From NCBI GenBank assembly GCA_013153145.1, contig JAADEY010000042.1, forward strand, positions 1 to 64,000: 64,000 nt of DNA. The letters run 5' to 3'. Source of the stretch: Thermoproteota archaeon (GTDB lineage Archaea; Thermoproteota; Thermoprotei_A; Sulfolobales; Pyrodictiaceae). Positions 34,987 to 43,663 of this stretch are shown here, piece by piece. The translations under genes and the position numbers were made by a program. How positions within the stretch are numbered: position 1 is the stretch's first letter; every line of letters starts with the position of its first letter. A model generated the notes under the pieces. It saw nothing but the letters and a program-made list of their open reading frames with translations. It was not told where the DNA came from and ran no database searches.

Positions 34987-35262
34987 TTAAGTTGGCTCGA
35001 AGAGGCCGCCTATCTCGCCGATTAGGTCGTCAAGCCTCCCGGCCTCCTCGAGCATAGCCATTATCTCGGGCAGCATGTATGGGGCTAGCCGGGCGGCCGC
35101 CCCGCTGAGGGGTGTCGGCATCCCGGCCAGGCTCCCCAGCACCAGGGTCGCAAAGACGGTCTCGAGCTGCCTGAGCTCCGCCTCGATATACTCTACCGCT
35201 TGGCCTGCGAGGGCTAGGCGTAGGTGTTCTAAAAACCGGTTGAGTGGGGCTGGGAGCCTCAA
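34987..35262 (-). CDS. Small helical protein between cstA and the ArsA gene
   Basis: 91 residues from a TTG, all helical (AVEYIEAELRQLETVFATLVLG...LPEIMAMLEEAGRLDDLIGEIGGLF). No family recognised. Placed 6 bp after cstA and 39 bp before the ArsA gene, so part of the same minus-strand operon. An AGGAGTGG element lies in the end of cstA. Confidence 0.65.
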   Translation of the reverse strand: MRLPAPLNRFLEHLRLALAGQAVEYIEAELRQLETVFATLVLGSLAGMPTPLSGAAARLAPYMLPEIMAMLEEAGRLDDLIGEIGGLFEPT

Positions 35263-35268
35263 CCCTAT

Positions 35269-37143
35269 TCATCCACTCCTTGCCTCTGCAGGAACCATTC
35301 TCTTAACCCTAACCTCTCTGAGCCAGAGGGCGAACAGCATCAGGTTTAGTGCTAGGCCGAGGGCCGTTATGCCTCCCACGGCGAGCCCGGTTACGGTATG
35401 AGTCCCTCCCTTGGCTAGGTAGACCGGCACCACCGCCGCCTCGTACCATAGCAGGGCGAGCGTCACCGTCGCCCACATGAACACCGCCGGCGCGACGACC
35501 AGCGCCTTCCCGAGCCTGGTGGCCCTGGTTGCCCTTATCACCCAGACAGCTATCGTCATGAGGGCCAGGCTGCTGAGCAGCTGGTTCATGCCGGCGAACG
35601 CGGGCCATATGACGAGGAACTGCTTGGTGGCGGCCAGCGACATGCCTAGGGCCACTGCTAGTATCGAGGCGAACCACTTGTTCGACACAACCCTGTACAG
35701 GCCGGGGCTCCTCTGCCGGAGGGGCTCGACGAGCTCCTGCCAGGTGAACCTGGCCAGCCTCGTCGCGGTGTCGAGGCTGGTGAGGGCGAACGCCGTTATC
35801 CAGATCGTCGCGAAGACTGTTCCCACGGCGACGGGTATGCCGAAGGCAGCGTTGAGCGTGTAGCCGTAGCTGCCGGGTATGACGACCCACTTAACCTTGC
35901 TGGCCAGTATAGCGTAGTACTTCCCGAAGACCGCCGGGTTAGCAGCCATGGCCTTCAGGACCTCGCTGGGCGGGGCGCCGGCGGGGAGGTGGAGGCTGGC
36001 GGCGATCGAGGAGAGCAGCTTCGCCAGGGCACCATTACTCTTAACAGCCGCCGAGACCGCCGAGATGAATGCAGGCAGGCCGAAGGCAGCCATGGTGCCG
36101 ACAACCATCGTCGCCAGGAACCCCTCAGTCTCCATACCGCCATAGGCTATGAGGAGGCCGTGGAGCTCGTTGTCCAGCTGCTTGCTCGTAGTACCGGAGC
36201 TGACGAGGCTATGGAAGCCCGATAGGGCGCCGCAGGCTATTATCAGTGGAACCGCGGGCCAGAACGGGGACGGCTGCCCGCCAACAACATTGGCTGAGAA
36301 CATGGTGAACGCCGGGAACGTCATAGCTCCACCGCCGGTCGCCAGGAGGGCTATCAGCGCGACGCCGCCGAGGACGAGGCTCGCCCATAGTATGAAGGCG
36401 TTCATGTAGTCCCTGGGCTGTAGGAGCACCCAGACCGGCAGGCTGGCTGCGAGGATTATGTAGACAGTCAGTATGCCGAGCCACTCGTAGAAGCCTAGGC
36501 TGAAGACCCCCGCCGTCTGTATTATGAAGCCAACCCATATCGACAATATGATGAATATTATTGATAGTATGGTGCCAGCCGCGTAGCCCAGCTTGGTCCT
36601 GTACATGACGAGGCCCACGGGCACGGCGAGGAATATCAGCAGGAACGCCGCGACACCCGCGCCGGGGACCTTCGCGAAGAGCGCTGATATTACGAAGCCG
36701 AACGCCGCTATGACTAGCAGCAGTGAGAACCAGATATACGTGTTGAACGCGTAGAAGGCGCTCCTCCCGAGATACTTGCCCGCAACCCAGCCTATGCTAC
36801 GCCCCTCATGCCTGACGCTGACCATCAGTGATAGGTAGTCGTGGACTACTCCTATGAAGACGTTGCCGAACCATATCCAGAGCAGTGCAGGCAGCCATCC
36901 CCATGCAAGCGCTATCGCTGGCCCGACTATGGGGCCGGCGCCCGCTATCGAGGCGAAGTGGTGGCCGTATAGGACGTACTTGTTGGCAGGCACATAGTCT
37001 ACTCCATCATACATCCTGTGGGCTGGCGTCTGCTGCCGCGGGCTGGCGCCTACGACCTTGTACTGGAGGTACCTGCCGTGGGTGTAGTAGAATATCACGT
37101 AGAGGGCTATCGCTAGTAGTATGAGCCAGCCCGCTTGGAACAA
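35269..37143 (-). CDS. cstA: Carbon starvation protein CstA (peptide/pyruvate transporter)
   Basis: 624 residues with about sixteen membrane helices. Typical N-terminal region YDGVDYVPANKYVLYGHHFASIAGAGPIVGPAIA and the WIWFGNVFIGVVHDYLSLMVSVRHEG stretch, plus a central SSGTTSKQLDNE motif. CstA proteins take up peptides or pyruvate when preferred carbon is scarce, fitting a peptide-fermenting life. First gene of a minus-strand operon with the 91-residue protein, ArsA ATPase and membrane-anchored protein. Confidence 0.93.
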   Translation of the reverse strand: MFQAGWLILLAIALYVIFYYTHGRYLQYKVVGASPRQQTPAHRMYDGVDYVPANKYVLYGHHFASIAGAGPIVGPAIALAWGWLPALLWIWFGNVFIGVVHDYLSLMVSVRHEGRSIGWVAGKYLGRSAFYAFNTYIWFSLLLVIAAFGFVISALFAKVPGAGVAAFLLIFLAVPVGLVMYRTKLGYAAGTILSIIFIILSIWVGFIIQTAGVFSLGFYEWLGILTVYIILAASLPVWVLLQPRDYMNAFILWASLVLGGVALIALLATGGGAMTFPAFTMFSANVVGGQPSPFWPAVPLIIACGALSGFHSLVSSGTTSKQLDNELHGLLIAYGGMETEGFLATMVVGTMAAFGLPAFISAVSAAVKSNGALAKLLSSIAASLHLPAGAPPSEVLKAMAANPAVFGKYYAILASKVKWVVIPGSYGYTLNAAFGIPVAVGTVFATIWITAFALTSLDTATRLARFTWQELVEPLRQRSPGLYRVVSNKWFASILAVALGMSLAATKQFLVIWPAFAGMNQLLSSLALMTIAVWVIRATRATRLGKALVVAPAVFMWATVTLALLWYEAAVVPVYLAKGGTHTVTGLAVGGITALGLALNLMLFALWLREVRVKRMVPAEARSG

Positions 37144-37183
37144 GCTTCTACTTCACCCGTCAACCAAGGGCCATGCCCTCCCA

Positions 37184-37195
37184 CGTTAAAAATAG
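37184..37195 (-). promoter_or_regulatory. TATA box for the cstA operon
   Basis: TATTTTTAACG on the minus strand, about 45 bp before the cstA start at 37143, in the only AT-rich patch of the intergenic gap. Confidence 0.55.
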
Positions 37196-37248
37196 TATAG
37201 CCGGATACGTACTAGTCAGTACCAGGCCTTACATACACGTGTACGGCC

Positions 37249-39408
37249 CTAACCACGGCGGAGACGGAGCCCGGCCAAAACACCCGCCTCGGCCACGACG
37301 AGGAGGAGCAGCAGTGGTACGAGGATGTTAAAGCCTGGAGCAGCCTCCCCGACGCGCTCACCTACGCGGCCCCCGGGAGGCAGTATCGACTTGAGGCCCT
37401 CACCTCCACCGGGAGACCCTATCGTGACGGTGAACGCCTTCACAAGCTTCTCAACGCTCCTCCCGACACCCTCCACGACGAGGCCCGGGGAGTACATGAA
37501 CGGCTTCACGGTCATCGTGCCGGCCTCCACTGGGAGCGCTGCGTAGTCGACGCCCCCGGGCAGTATTGAGACCATCTTCCCGTCGACCAGCACCTCTACC
37601 GGCTGGTCGCCGGTGATGCTTAGGAGGCTCAGCCCGTAGGCTGTTACGCCGCGGCTTGAGACGAGCAGGCCTCCCCTAGCAGCTATGAAGTGGTAGTAGT
37701 GCTTGCCGTCGACGACTCCTATCGACAGCAGGCCGGAGACGTCGGGGCTCGCTATGGCCGTGGAGTTGACGGGTGATGGCCTAAGCCCGACCAGGTACTC
37801 GGAGTAAACCCTCCTCATGGAAACTATCTTTGCGTCGCCGCCGACACTAGCCATGATGGTCTCATCGGGCTTCGAGAAGGGCACCGAGCCGGAGACGATA
37901 TCGTACTCCATGGGGTAGAAGAGGCGGGCGTCAAGCCACTCCGGGGCCTTAATGTAGGGCTTCGAGACGCTGCCATGGCCGCTGAGGGGCACGGGGAGTG
38001 CAGGTGTTCCCAGCAGCTCCTGCTCTAGGAGGTTGAGGACTGCCAGGTCGTCCCACCCCTGCGTCGTCGTTATAACGTAGTGTGCCTTGCGGTCACGCAG
38101 GTACTCGGCCGCTGCCGTGGCGAAGGCGTCTCCAAGCCTCCCGGTCTTGTAGAGGTTGCGGAGGGTCAGCATCTGCAGCTCAACCACGCCGTGGAGATCC
38201 AGGCTTACAAGCCCCCTCTCGATGTCGACGCCGCCTATGAGGAGCACTGATATCCTTGAGGAGCCTAGGTAGGCTGCGGCCTTCCCGTGGCTTAGGAGGT
38301 ACTCGGCCATCGACGGCGGGTTGAACGGGGGTTTGAGGAGCCTGGTGTCCCAGGCGGCGTTTATGCATGCGGGTGTTATGACCAGCATGGGTGACTCGGC
38401 TGAGGCGAAGTCCTTCCTTGTTAGGAGGTCTGTGTACGCGGAGCCGAGGGCGCCGCGGGGCTCGTAGTCGACGAAGCTCTTCCCCGAGCCGTGCATGAAC
38501 GGTATGAATACCGTGCCCGGCCCTATGCTTGAGAGTATCTTCTTGCCGGCCATGTTGCCCAGGGTGAGGGTGTGGAAGCTAACACTCCTGAACCCGTCCG
38601 TGAGCCCGGCCGTCGAGAGCATTGAGGCGTAGGTGTCCCCGGTCATGAGCGTCCAGGCGAAGGGGGCTCCGCCGGCGTAGACTAGGCTTATCGAGTTCGT
38701 AGCCGCCCTAGACATCCAGGCGTTCAACGCGTCTATGTAGTTCTTCAGCAGCGTCGCGTTGCTGAAGGGTATCCTGCCGACCGCGACCTCCGGGCACCAG
38801 TCATAGTCCGGGTCCATGTAGAAGTAGTCTGTCGGGACTAGGCTGAACCAGCGGCCCACCTCTCCCCCGACCGCGCTGTGGTAGTAGGCTGAGGGCGGCA
38901 CCTCCGAGGCCGAGCCGACTATGAGGAGGTAGTGCAGGCCCCTGCCGAGCATGCTTCGCTCGAAGGCTATTATCGCTTCTGAGAGGGTCTCGTTGAACCC
39001 CTTGATCCTCGAGGCGTTGACTGAGAATGGTGGCGGGGGTGCGGGCTTGTAGTGCCTAGCTATATAGCCCGTATCATAGACCACCACCCTGAGCCCCATG
39101 GACTGGTGCATCGAGGCTAGGCGCCCGACGAGCTTCATTGTCTCGCTGGTGGCGTTCGCCGGCACTATTATCACCATTAAGTCTCCATGGGGAGGGCTGC
39201 ACGCGCCGCTGGGCATGGCCCTCGGGGACTCCATGTAGCCCCCGGGGAGGCTGGAGAGGAGCTTGTTCAGCCTCATACTAGGATAGAAAGCCTTAACCAC
39301 GACGTGGGCTGTCGGCTTGAAACCCAGGCCCAGCGCGGGGGCGGCTGGTAGGAGCAGCAGGGCGATGAGGATTGGTGGGAGCAGCCTCCTCCACTCCACC
39401 CGGCGCAC
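37249..39408 (-). CDS. Secreted gingipain-like (C25) cysteine peptidase with C-terminal anchor
   Basis: 719 residues. Signal peptide (about 10-27, LPPILIALLLLPAAPALG) and a terminal membrane helix (NILVPLLLLLVVAEAGVLAGL) followed by RLRRG. The peptidase C25 fold is indicated by LHYLLIVGSASEVPPS, VPTDYFYMDPDYDWCPEVAVGRIPF, FIPFMHGSGKSF (His near residue 305) and MLVITPACINAAWD (Cys near 348), the His-Cys dyad of the family. Probably a cell-surface peptidase feeding peptide uptake, consistent with nearby cstA. Divergent from the next gene. Confidence 0.78.
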   Translation of the reverse strand: MRRVEWRRLLPPILIALLLLPAAPALGLGFKPTAHVVVKAFYPSMRLNKLLSSLPGGYMESPRAMPSGACSPPHGDLMVIIVPANATSETMKLVGRLASMHQSMGLRVVVYDTGYIARHYKPAPPPPFSVNASRIKGFNETLSEAIIAFERSMLGRGLHYLLIVGSASEVPPSAYYHSAVGGEVGRWFSLVPTDYFYMDPDYDWCPEVAVGRIPFSNATLLKNYIDALNAWMSRAATNSISLVYAGGAPFAWTLMTGDTYASMLSTAGLTDGFRSVSFHTLTLGNMAGKKILSSIGPGTVFIPFMHGSGKSFVDYEPRGALGSAYTDLLTRKDFASAESPMLVITPACINAAWDTRLLKPPFNPPSMAEYLLSHGKAAAYLGSSRISVLLIGGVDIERGLVSLDLHGVVELQMLTLRNLYKTGRLGDAFATAAAEYLRDRKAHYVITTTQGWDDLAVLNLLEQELLGTPALPVPLSGHGSVSKPYIKAPEWLDARLFYPMEYDIVSGSVPFSKPDETIMASVGGDAKIVSMRRVYSEYLVGLRPSPVNSTAIASPDVSGLLSIGVVDGKHYYHFIAARGGLLVSSRGVTAYGLSLLSITGDQPVEVLVDGKMVSILPGGVDYAALPVEAGTMTVKPFMYSPGLVVEGVGRSVEKLVKAFTVTIGSPGGGEGLKSILPPGGRVGERVGEAAPGFNILVPLLLLLVVAEAGVLAGLRLRRG

Positions 39409-39464
39409 CCGGTGGGCGTCTGGCGGGTAGAGGGTTAAACCATGCTGCGGCCCTAGCCCTCCTA

Positions 39465-39929
39465 GTGGCTGCCGGCTACTCGGCAGGGTTCATCGCCGGG
39501 GTTGCTGTGAGCCCCCCGGCTTACGGGGTGTGCAGCTTCCTCCCGGTTCTCCGGCGGGCCTCCAGCAGGCCCCCCATCGGGCTTCTCCCGGTGATACTCT
39601 CCAGGAACACGTTGACTGTTGTGACGGTCTACCTCGTGTCGTGGCTGAGCAGTATGCTCGGCTACCTGGCCGCCGCCGGGGTCTCCGCTGTCACGGGCTT
39701 CCTGTGCGGCTATGGGTTCACCCCCCTCCCCCTGACCGCCTGCCTCACGCTGCCACAGAGCGTCGTTGAGCTGGCTGCACTGTACCTTGCATGCCTGGCT
39801 GGTAGGAGGAAGCGTGCAGGGTTGAAGATGCTTGCAGTATGCATAATACTCTTATGCGTTGCCGCCGTCATAGAGGTGTTCGCAACCCCCAGACTTTGCT
39901 TCCTCTTAACCTCTGCATACTGCGGGTAG
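39465..39929 (+). CDS. Small polytopic membrane protein (SpoIIM-like)
   Basis: About 154 residues from GTG 39465, which sits about 30 bp after a TTAAA element at 39431-39437 and would be nearly leaderless; a TTG at 39372 would add 31 residues overlapping the divergent peptidase gene. Four hydrophobic segments; SAGFIAGVAV, FLPVLRRASSRPP, ILSRNTLTVVTVYLVSW recall the SpoIIM/DUF95 family of stage II sporulation M-like proteins, which are common in archaea. Confidence in the family is moderate. Confidence 0.55.
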   Translation: MAAGYSAGFIAGVAVSPPAYGVCSFLPVLRRASSRPPIGLLPVILSRNTLTVVTVYLVSWLSSMLGYLAAAGVSAVTGFLCGYGFTPLPLTACLTLPQSVVELAALYLACLAGRRKRAGLKMLAVCIILLCVAAVIEVFATPRLCFLLTSAYCG

Positions 39930-39934
39930 CACGA

Positions 39935-39964
39935 AGTATTAATTATCACCAGTACAGTATTAAT
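39935..39964. repeat. Tandem AGTATTAAT elements, operator or double TATA
   Basis: AGTATTAAT occurs at 39935-39943 and 39956-39964, exactly 21 bp apart (two helical turns), upstream of the ATG at 40004. Either may serve as the TATA box; the exact spacing on one face of the helix suggests a bound regulator. Confidence 0.5.
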
Positions 39965-40003
39965 GCTGTATCTCCATGGCCCCTGCCATGGGGGTGCCCT
40001 AGG

Positions 40004-40549
40004 ATGGAGGAGCCCGCCAAGAGGATAGAAATGGTTCTCAGGGCGTACCAGGCGTATTTTCGGAGCCTAGCCTTCCAGGAGCTACCGAAGATGGCCTACC
40101 AGTACCTCGGCGAGGCGGGCTTCGTCGAGGTAGCTGAGGCACTGGCCAGGGCGACCATAGCCGCACTACCAGCACTCATAGAGGCGACGAAGGGGCTGGT
40201 AGAGATGCCGGAGTCCAAGGACCCGCTCGACGTGCTCCCGCTCCACTTCCAGTGCCACAGCAAGGCGATAGAGATAACGGGCGACCAGAGCATAGGACTG
40301 TTCAGGGCTGTGAGGGAGTCGCCTAACAGGCTTGTGTTCGAGGCAGTGCACTGCCCCTACGGGATAGAGAACCCCCTAGTCCTAGCCAGCTACGTAGGCA
40401 TCGTGGTCGGCGTGCTGAGGGCGCTGGGGGCCAAGGCATATGCATTGAGCAAGCCTGAGTCCAAGAAGTATATACGGGAGGGCTACGTTGTCTGGGGAGA
40501 GAAGACTGATGAGACCTGCAGGATCGTTGTAGAGAAAATAGAGAGGTAA
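40004..40549 (+). CDS. Uncharacterised soluble protein
   Basis: 181 residues from ATG 40004 with GGGGTG just upstream; the longer open frame to 39839 lacks coding character. N-terminal helices (RIEMVLRAYQAYFRSLAFQELPKMAYQYLGEAGFVEVAEALARA) then an alpha/beta part with conserved-looking LHFQCHSKAIEITGD and FEAVHCPYGIENPLVLASYVG. The layout recalls V4R-like or hydrocarbon-binding sensor proteins but I cannot assign it. Two adjacent elements AGTATTAAT may control it. Confidence 0.65.
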   Translation: MEEPAKRIEMVLRAYQAYFRSLAFQELPKMAYQYLGEAGFVEVAEALARATIAALPALIEATKGLVEMPESKDPLDVLPLHFQCHSKAIEITGDQSIGLFRAVRESPNRLVFEAVHCPYGIENPLVLASYVGIVVGVLRALGAKAYALSKPESKKYIREGYVVWGEKTDETCRIVVEKIER

Positions 40550-40608
40550 TGCTCACCGCCGGTGACTAAAGGGGTAATAAGTTGGGGGCCGGTAGAGACG
40601 GGAGAGAC

Positions 40609-41019
40609 ATGGAGCAAGCCTTGAGCAGCAGGGTGCATGCGAGCCGAATACTCTACGGCCGCCTCCTCGACTTCTTCGTAGAAGACTGTAGGGGTAGGAG
40701 GATCCTCGCCGCCGCGAGGCCGCACGGCGGCATGGGGGGAGGCTGGGGCTACCTAGACATTGTCGCCGCCGGCCTAGCAGCATGCATAGCATCGCAGGCC
40801 GACACCCCGAAGCCGCCCGCCGCGGGGAGGCTAGACGTCTCAGTCACCATAGACTGGTCGTCGAAGACGGTCACCGTGGAGCTCGACGCTAGGAACACGA
40901 GCATCGACTCCCTCGACTTGTCGGGCTGCATACTCTACCACCTCCTATCCTCAATGGGGTTCAGGTTTAGGATTGTTAGGAGGGAGGCTGAGGCGGCCAG
41001 GCTGCCGACGGCTAGGTAG
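40609..41019 (+). CDS. Uncharacterised protein, possibly OsmC-like
   Basis: 136 residues from ATG 40609 (TTG 40582 possible). GGWGYLDIVAAGLAACIASQAD loosely resembles the OsmC helix carrying a reactive Cys, followed by LDVSVTIDWSSKTVTVELDA strands and SGCILYHLLSSMGFRFRI. The similarity is weak and the usual second motif is not clear. Confidence 0.45.
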   Translation: MEQALSSRVHASRILYGRLLDFFVEDCRGRRILAAARPHGGMGGGWGYLDIVAAGLAACIASQADTPKPPAAGRLDVSVTIDWSSKTVTVELDARNTSIDSLDLSGCILYHLLSSMGFRFRIVRREAEAARLPTAR

Positions 41020-41055
41020 CCCCGGCCACCCCACCCACCCGATATAGGCTCCCTT

Positions 41056-41757
41056 TTGCCCCTAGCAGACCGGGTAGGGGCTGACTTGCACTGGAGTATT
41101 GAGGATAGGCCTGCGTATAGCGTGTTGAAGGTCGGGCTTGATCCTGGGGAGGAGGTTGTCGCTGAGCCGGGGGCCATGATGCTTATACGCGGCGATGTGA
41201 GCGTCGTCCCCAAGACTGGTGGCCTGCTGAAGGGGCTGCTTAGGAAGGCGCTTGGCGGGGAGAGCATCTTCCTGACTCATTACCGTGCCGGGCCTGGTGG
41301 TGGGGAGGTCTGGTTTGTGCCGCCGCTCCCCGGCGATATAGCTGCCGTGGAGCTTGACGGTTCTAGGGACTGGGTTGTGCAGGACACCAGCTACCTGGCT
41401 CACTACGGCGAGGTGGATGTAGGGGTTGCGTGGAGGGGTGGTAGGGGCCTCCTGGCTGAGGGGGAGTTGTTCTGGCTTAGGCTGAGTGGTAGGGGTGTTG
41501 CGTGGGTCAATGCCTATGGTGCTCTTGAGAGGGTTGTGGTGGGGGATGGGGAGAGGATGGTTGTCGACAACTTCCACTTCGTCGCTATGCCTGCGGACAC
41601 CAGGTACCGTATAAGGACTATCGGTGGACTCAAGGCAACCCTGTTCAGCGGGGAGGGGCTGGTCGTGGAGGTTGAGGGGCCTGCGGAGGTGTATGTGCAG
41701 ACCCGTATACTGCCGGAGCTTGCTAGGCTGCTGCGCCGCTTCATAAGGGCGAGGTAG
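41056..41757 (+). CDS. AIM24/TIGR00266-family protein
   Basis: 233 residues from a TTG; TTG 41089 is a plausible later start. Tryptophan-RNA-attenuator-like beta fold: AYSVLKVGLDPGEEVVAEPGAMMLIRGDVSV, GESIFLTHYRAGPGGGEVWF, GDIAAVELDG, WVNAYGALERVVVGDGERMVVDN. Conserved across archaea and bacteria; biochemical role unknown. Confidence 0.85.
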   Translation: MPLADRVGADLHWSIEDRPAYSVLKVGLDPGEEVVAEPGAMMLIRGDVSVVPKTGGLLKGLLRKALGGESIFLTHYRAGPGGGEVWFVPPLPGDIAAVELDGSRDWVVQDTSYLAHYGEVDVGVAWRGGRGLLAEGELFWLRLSGRGVAWVNAYGALERVVVGDGERMVVDNFHFVAMPADTRYRIRTIGGLKATLFSGEGLVVEVEGPAEVYVQTRILPELARLLRRFIRAR

Positions 41758-41808
41758 GGCATGATAGTATTCTATTGATTGTGGTAGAGGTAGGGAAATG
41801 GTTAAAGC

Positions 41809-41818
41809 CTTTATACAT
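41809..41818 (+). promoter_or_regulatory. TATA box for the V4R gene
   Basis: CTTTATACAT about 40 bp before the TTG start at 41854. A TGGAGAT ribosome site at about 41840 would lie at the very start of the message. Confidence 0.6.
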
Positions 41819-41853
41819 TCGCTACCTTTTTCTAAACCAATGGAGATCCCGCC

Positions 41854-42333
41854 TTGGCTAACACTCCAGTGCCCGGGAGGCCCGGGCTGCGAGAGATAAT
41901 AGAGAAGAACTCGATCCTCGTCGCCAAGGACATACTCGTAGACCTGTACGACAGCTCAAAGAAGCTCCTAAAGTTCGTTGGCGGATTCCTCTACAACGTG
42001 TCCAAGAAGGCCGGCAAGATGATGGCTAAGAGGCTCATGGAGCAGGGCTACATGACTAGGGAGACCTGCCTCGATGTCCTCGCCGAGTCCTTTGTCATCT
42101 CCGGCTACGCCGAGGAGGTGAAGGTGGAGGGAGACACGATAAAGATGAAGGGGACTATCTTCGGGTCTAGGATGAAGGGGGAGAAGAAGCCGGTCGACAC
42201 GCCGATAGCAGGCTTCATAGCCGGCTGGGTCGAGGAGTGCACGGGGAAGCGCGTCAAGGTCGTCGAGGAGAAGTGCATAGCTAAGGGAGACGAGTACTGT
42301 GAGTTCCGGATACAGAGTAGCCGGTTCTTCTAG
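41854..42333 (+). CDS. V4R (4-vinyl reductase) domain protein
   Basis: 159 residues from a TTG. Helical N-terminus (REIIEKNSILVAKDILVDLYDSSKKLLKFVG) then a V4R domain ending GFIAGWVEECTGKRVKVVEEKCIAKGDEYCEFRI, which shows the typical CxxxGDxxCxF small-ligand pocket. Such proteins are stand-alone sensors of hydrocarbon-like ligands. Overlaps the convergent small gene by 53 bp. Confidence 0.82.
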   Translation: MANTPVPGRPGLREIIEKNSILVAKDILVDLYDSSKKLLKFVGGFLYNVSKKAGKMMAKRLMEQGYMTRETCLDVLAESFVISGYAEEVKVEGDTIKMKGTIFGSRMKGEKKPVDTPIAGFIAGWVEECTGKRVKVVEEKCIAKGDEYCEFRIQSSRFF

Positions 42334-42541
42334 CCCCAGGCTCCTCCCCAAGGGGGGCAGCCGAGACGACCAGCGTCACCAGCAGGGTAAGGACTACGAG
42401 CACGACGACTATGCCTGGGAAGCCCCCTGCACCACCCCCATCACCCCTCACCCCTGCATGGGCAGCCGCCAGGAGGGGTGGTAGGCTGAGGAGTGCTGCT
42501 GGGAGGAGTATCCGTTTCGGGTGGATCAATAAGTGTTGCAC
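42281..42541 (-). CDS. Small exported membrane protein
   Basis: 86 residues: signal peptide (KRILLPAALLSLPPLLAAAHA), a Gly-rich linker and one membrane helix (PGIVVVLVVLTLLVTLVVSA). The hydrophobic pattern argues it is real; the last 16 residues overlap the V4R gene. No family recognised. Confidence 0.5.
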   Translation of the reverse strand: MQHLLIHPKRILLPAALLSLPPLLAAAHAGVRGDGGGAGGFPGIVVVLVVLTLLVTLVVSAAPLGEEPGARRTGYSVSGTHSTRLP

Positions 42542-42661
42542 CGTTTACTAGTTGGTTTAGGGGCTGAATAATTGCCTTCCGGCCCATATACACTCCCCTC
42601 AAATTAGCCCTCCCACCCCTCCGGCCCCCGCCTACCTGGGGGATGCGGGTTAGGCAGGCTT

Positions 42662-43567
42662 GTGAGCTTCTGGGGCAAGGGCGGTGCTGGTAAGACTACG
42701 CTGAGCGCGGCGGTTGCTGTCGCGCTGGCTGAGTCTGGGTCCAGGGTCTTGGTCTTCTCGAGTGACCCGACGCCGACGCTTGGTGACGTGTTGGGGGTGG
42801 AGCTTGGGGGTGAGCCGAGGAGGGTTTGGAGGAACCTATACGCGGCCGAGGTCTCCGAGGAGGATGTGTTGAGGATGTGGAGGGAGAGGTTCGGCAGGGA
42901 GGTCTACGAGGTCTTGTCGAGCTTCCTGCCGGTCGACGAGACAATCATAGACTATATAGCGGGCGCCCCCGGTATAGCCGATGAGTTCCTCATGTACTAT
43001 GTCTACGTCCTCCTTGGCAGCGGGGTCTACGACTACATCGTCTGGGATACGCCGGCCGCCGGGGGGAGTATAAGGCTGCTGAGGCTTGAGAGGGAGTTCT
43101 ATAGGCATCTTGGCGAGGCGGCAAGCCTCGTCCTAAGGCTGAAGACGGTGCTTGATAGGCTGCGGGGGAGGAGGCCTGGTAGGAGCCCCCTCGAGCTCAT
43201 AGAGGAGTGGAGGAGGCTCGCCGAGGACATACTCTCAATGCTGTCCTCCACGAGCCACCTACTGCACATAGTCGCTCAGCCGGATGAGCTCAGCCTATCT
43301 GTCACCGAGAGGATTGTGAGGGAGTTCGGCGAGATAGGGGCTAGGCCTAGGAGGGTGATCGTCAACATGGTGCCCGATGCCTCGATGTGCCCGGATTGCA
43401 GGCCCCTCGTCGCGGAGGCCGAGAGGTGTGGGAGGATTGTCGATGAGTTTAGGAGGCGTTATGGCGGCATAGTCTACACGGTTCCCTTCCTCGTGGAGAG
43501 GCCGCGTGGTGTTGAGAGGCTTAGGAGGCTTGGCTCGATGCTGCTTGGGGGAGTTGTGGCGGTGTAG
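42662..43567 (+). CDS. ArsA/Get3-family ATPase (second, divergent copy)
   Basis: 301 residues from a GTG. Walker A GKGGAGKTT (5-13), SSDPTPTLGDVLG, DYIVWDTPAAGGS, and a CPDC near the C-terminus (NMVPDASMCPDCRPL) that recalls the Cys pair of some Get3-like proteins. Outside the shared 71-bp block it is strongly diverged from the copy at 34 kb. No partner genes adjacent. Confidence 0.83.
   Translation: MSFWGKGGAGKTTLSAAVAVALAESGSRVLVFSSDPTPTLGDVLGVELGGEPRRVWRNLYAAEVSEEDVLRMWRERFGREVYEVLSSFLPVDETIIDYIAGAPGIADEFLMYYVYVLLGSGVYDYIVWDTPAAGGSIRLLRLEREFYRHLGEAASLVLRLKTVLDRLRGRRPGRSPLELIEEWRRLAEDILSMLSSTSHLLHIVAQPDELSLSVTERIVREFGEIGARPRRVIVNMVPDASMCPDCRPLVAEAERCGRIVDEFRRRYGGIVYTVPFLVERPRGVERLRRLGSMLLGGVVAV
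42782..42852 (+). repeat. 71-bp inverted identical segment, copy B (inside second ArsA gene)
   Basis: Identical to the reverse complement of 34745-34815 at every base, including all synonymous positions. First differing bases are immediately outside (CTT versus CTC before, CTCC versus GGAC after). Confidence 0.95.
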
Positions 43568-43608
43568 CCCACGGTTGATTGTTTGTGCCGGGTAAATGAT
43601 TGCAGAAT

Positions 43609-43619
43609 AGTTTAATTAT
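43609..43619 (+). promoter_or_regulatory. TATA box for the six-helix membrane protein
   Basis: AGTTTAATTAT in an AT-rich stretch, about 50 bp before the GTG at 43664. Confidence 0.5.
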
Positions 43620-43663
43620 TCGCTCAAACACGGCACACAGAAGCGGAGCAGCTGTCTAGTTGG

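Noticed and set aside
41056-42333. AIM24 and V4R genes as a single operon
   Set aside because: A clear TATA box and ribosome site precede the V4R gene, so independent expression is more likely.
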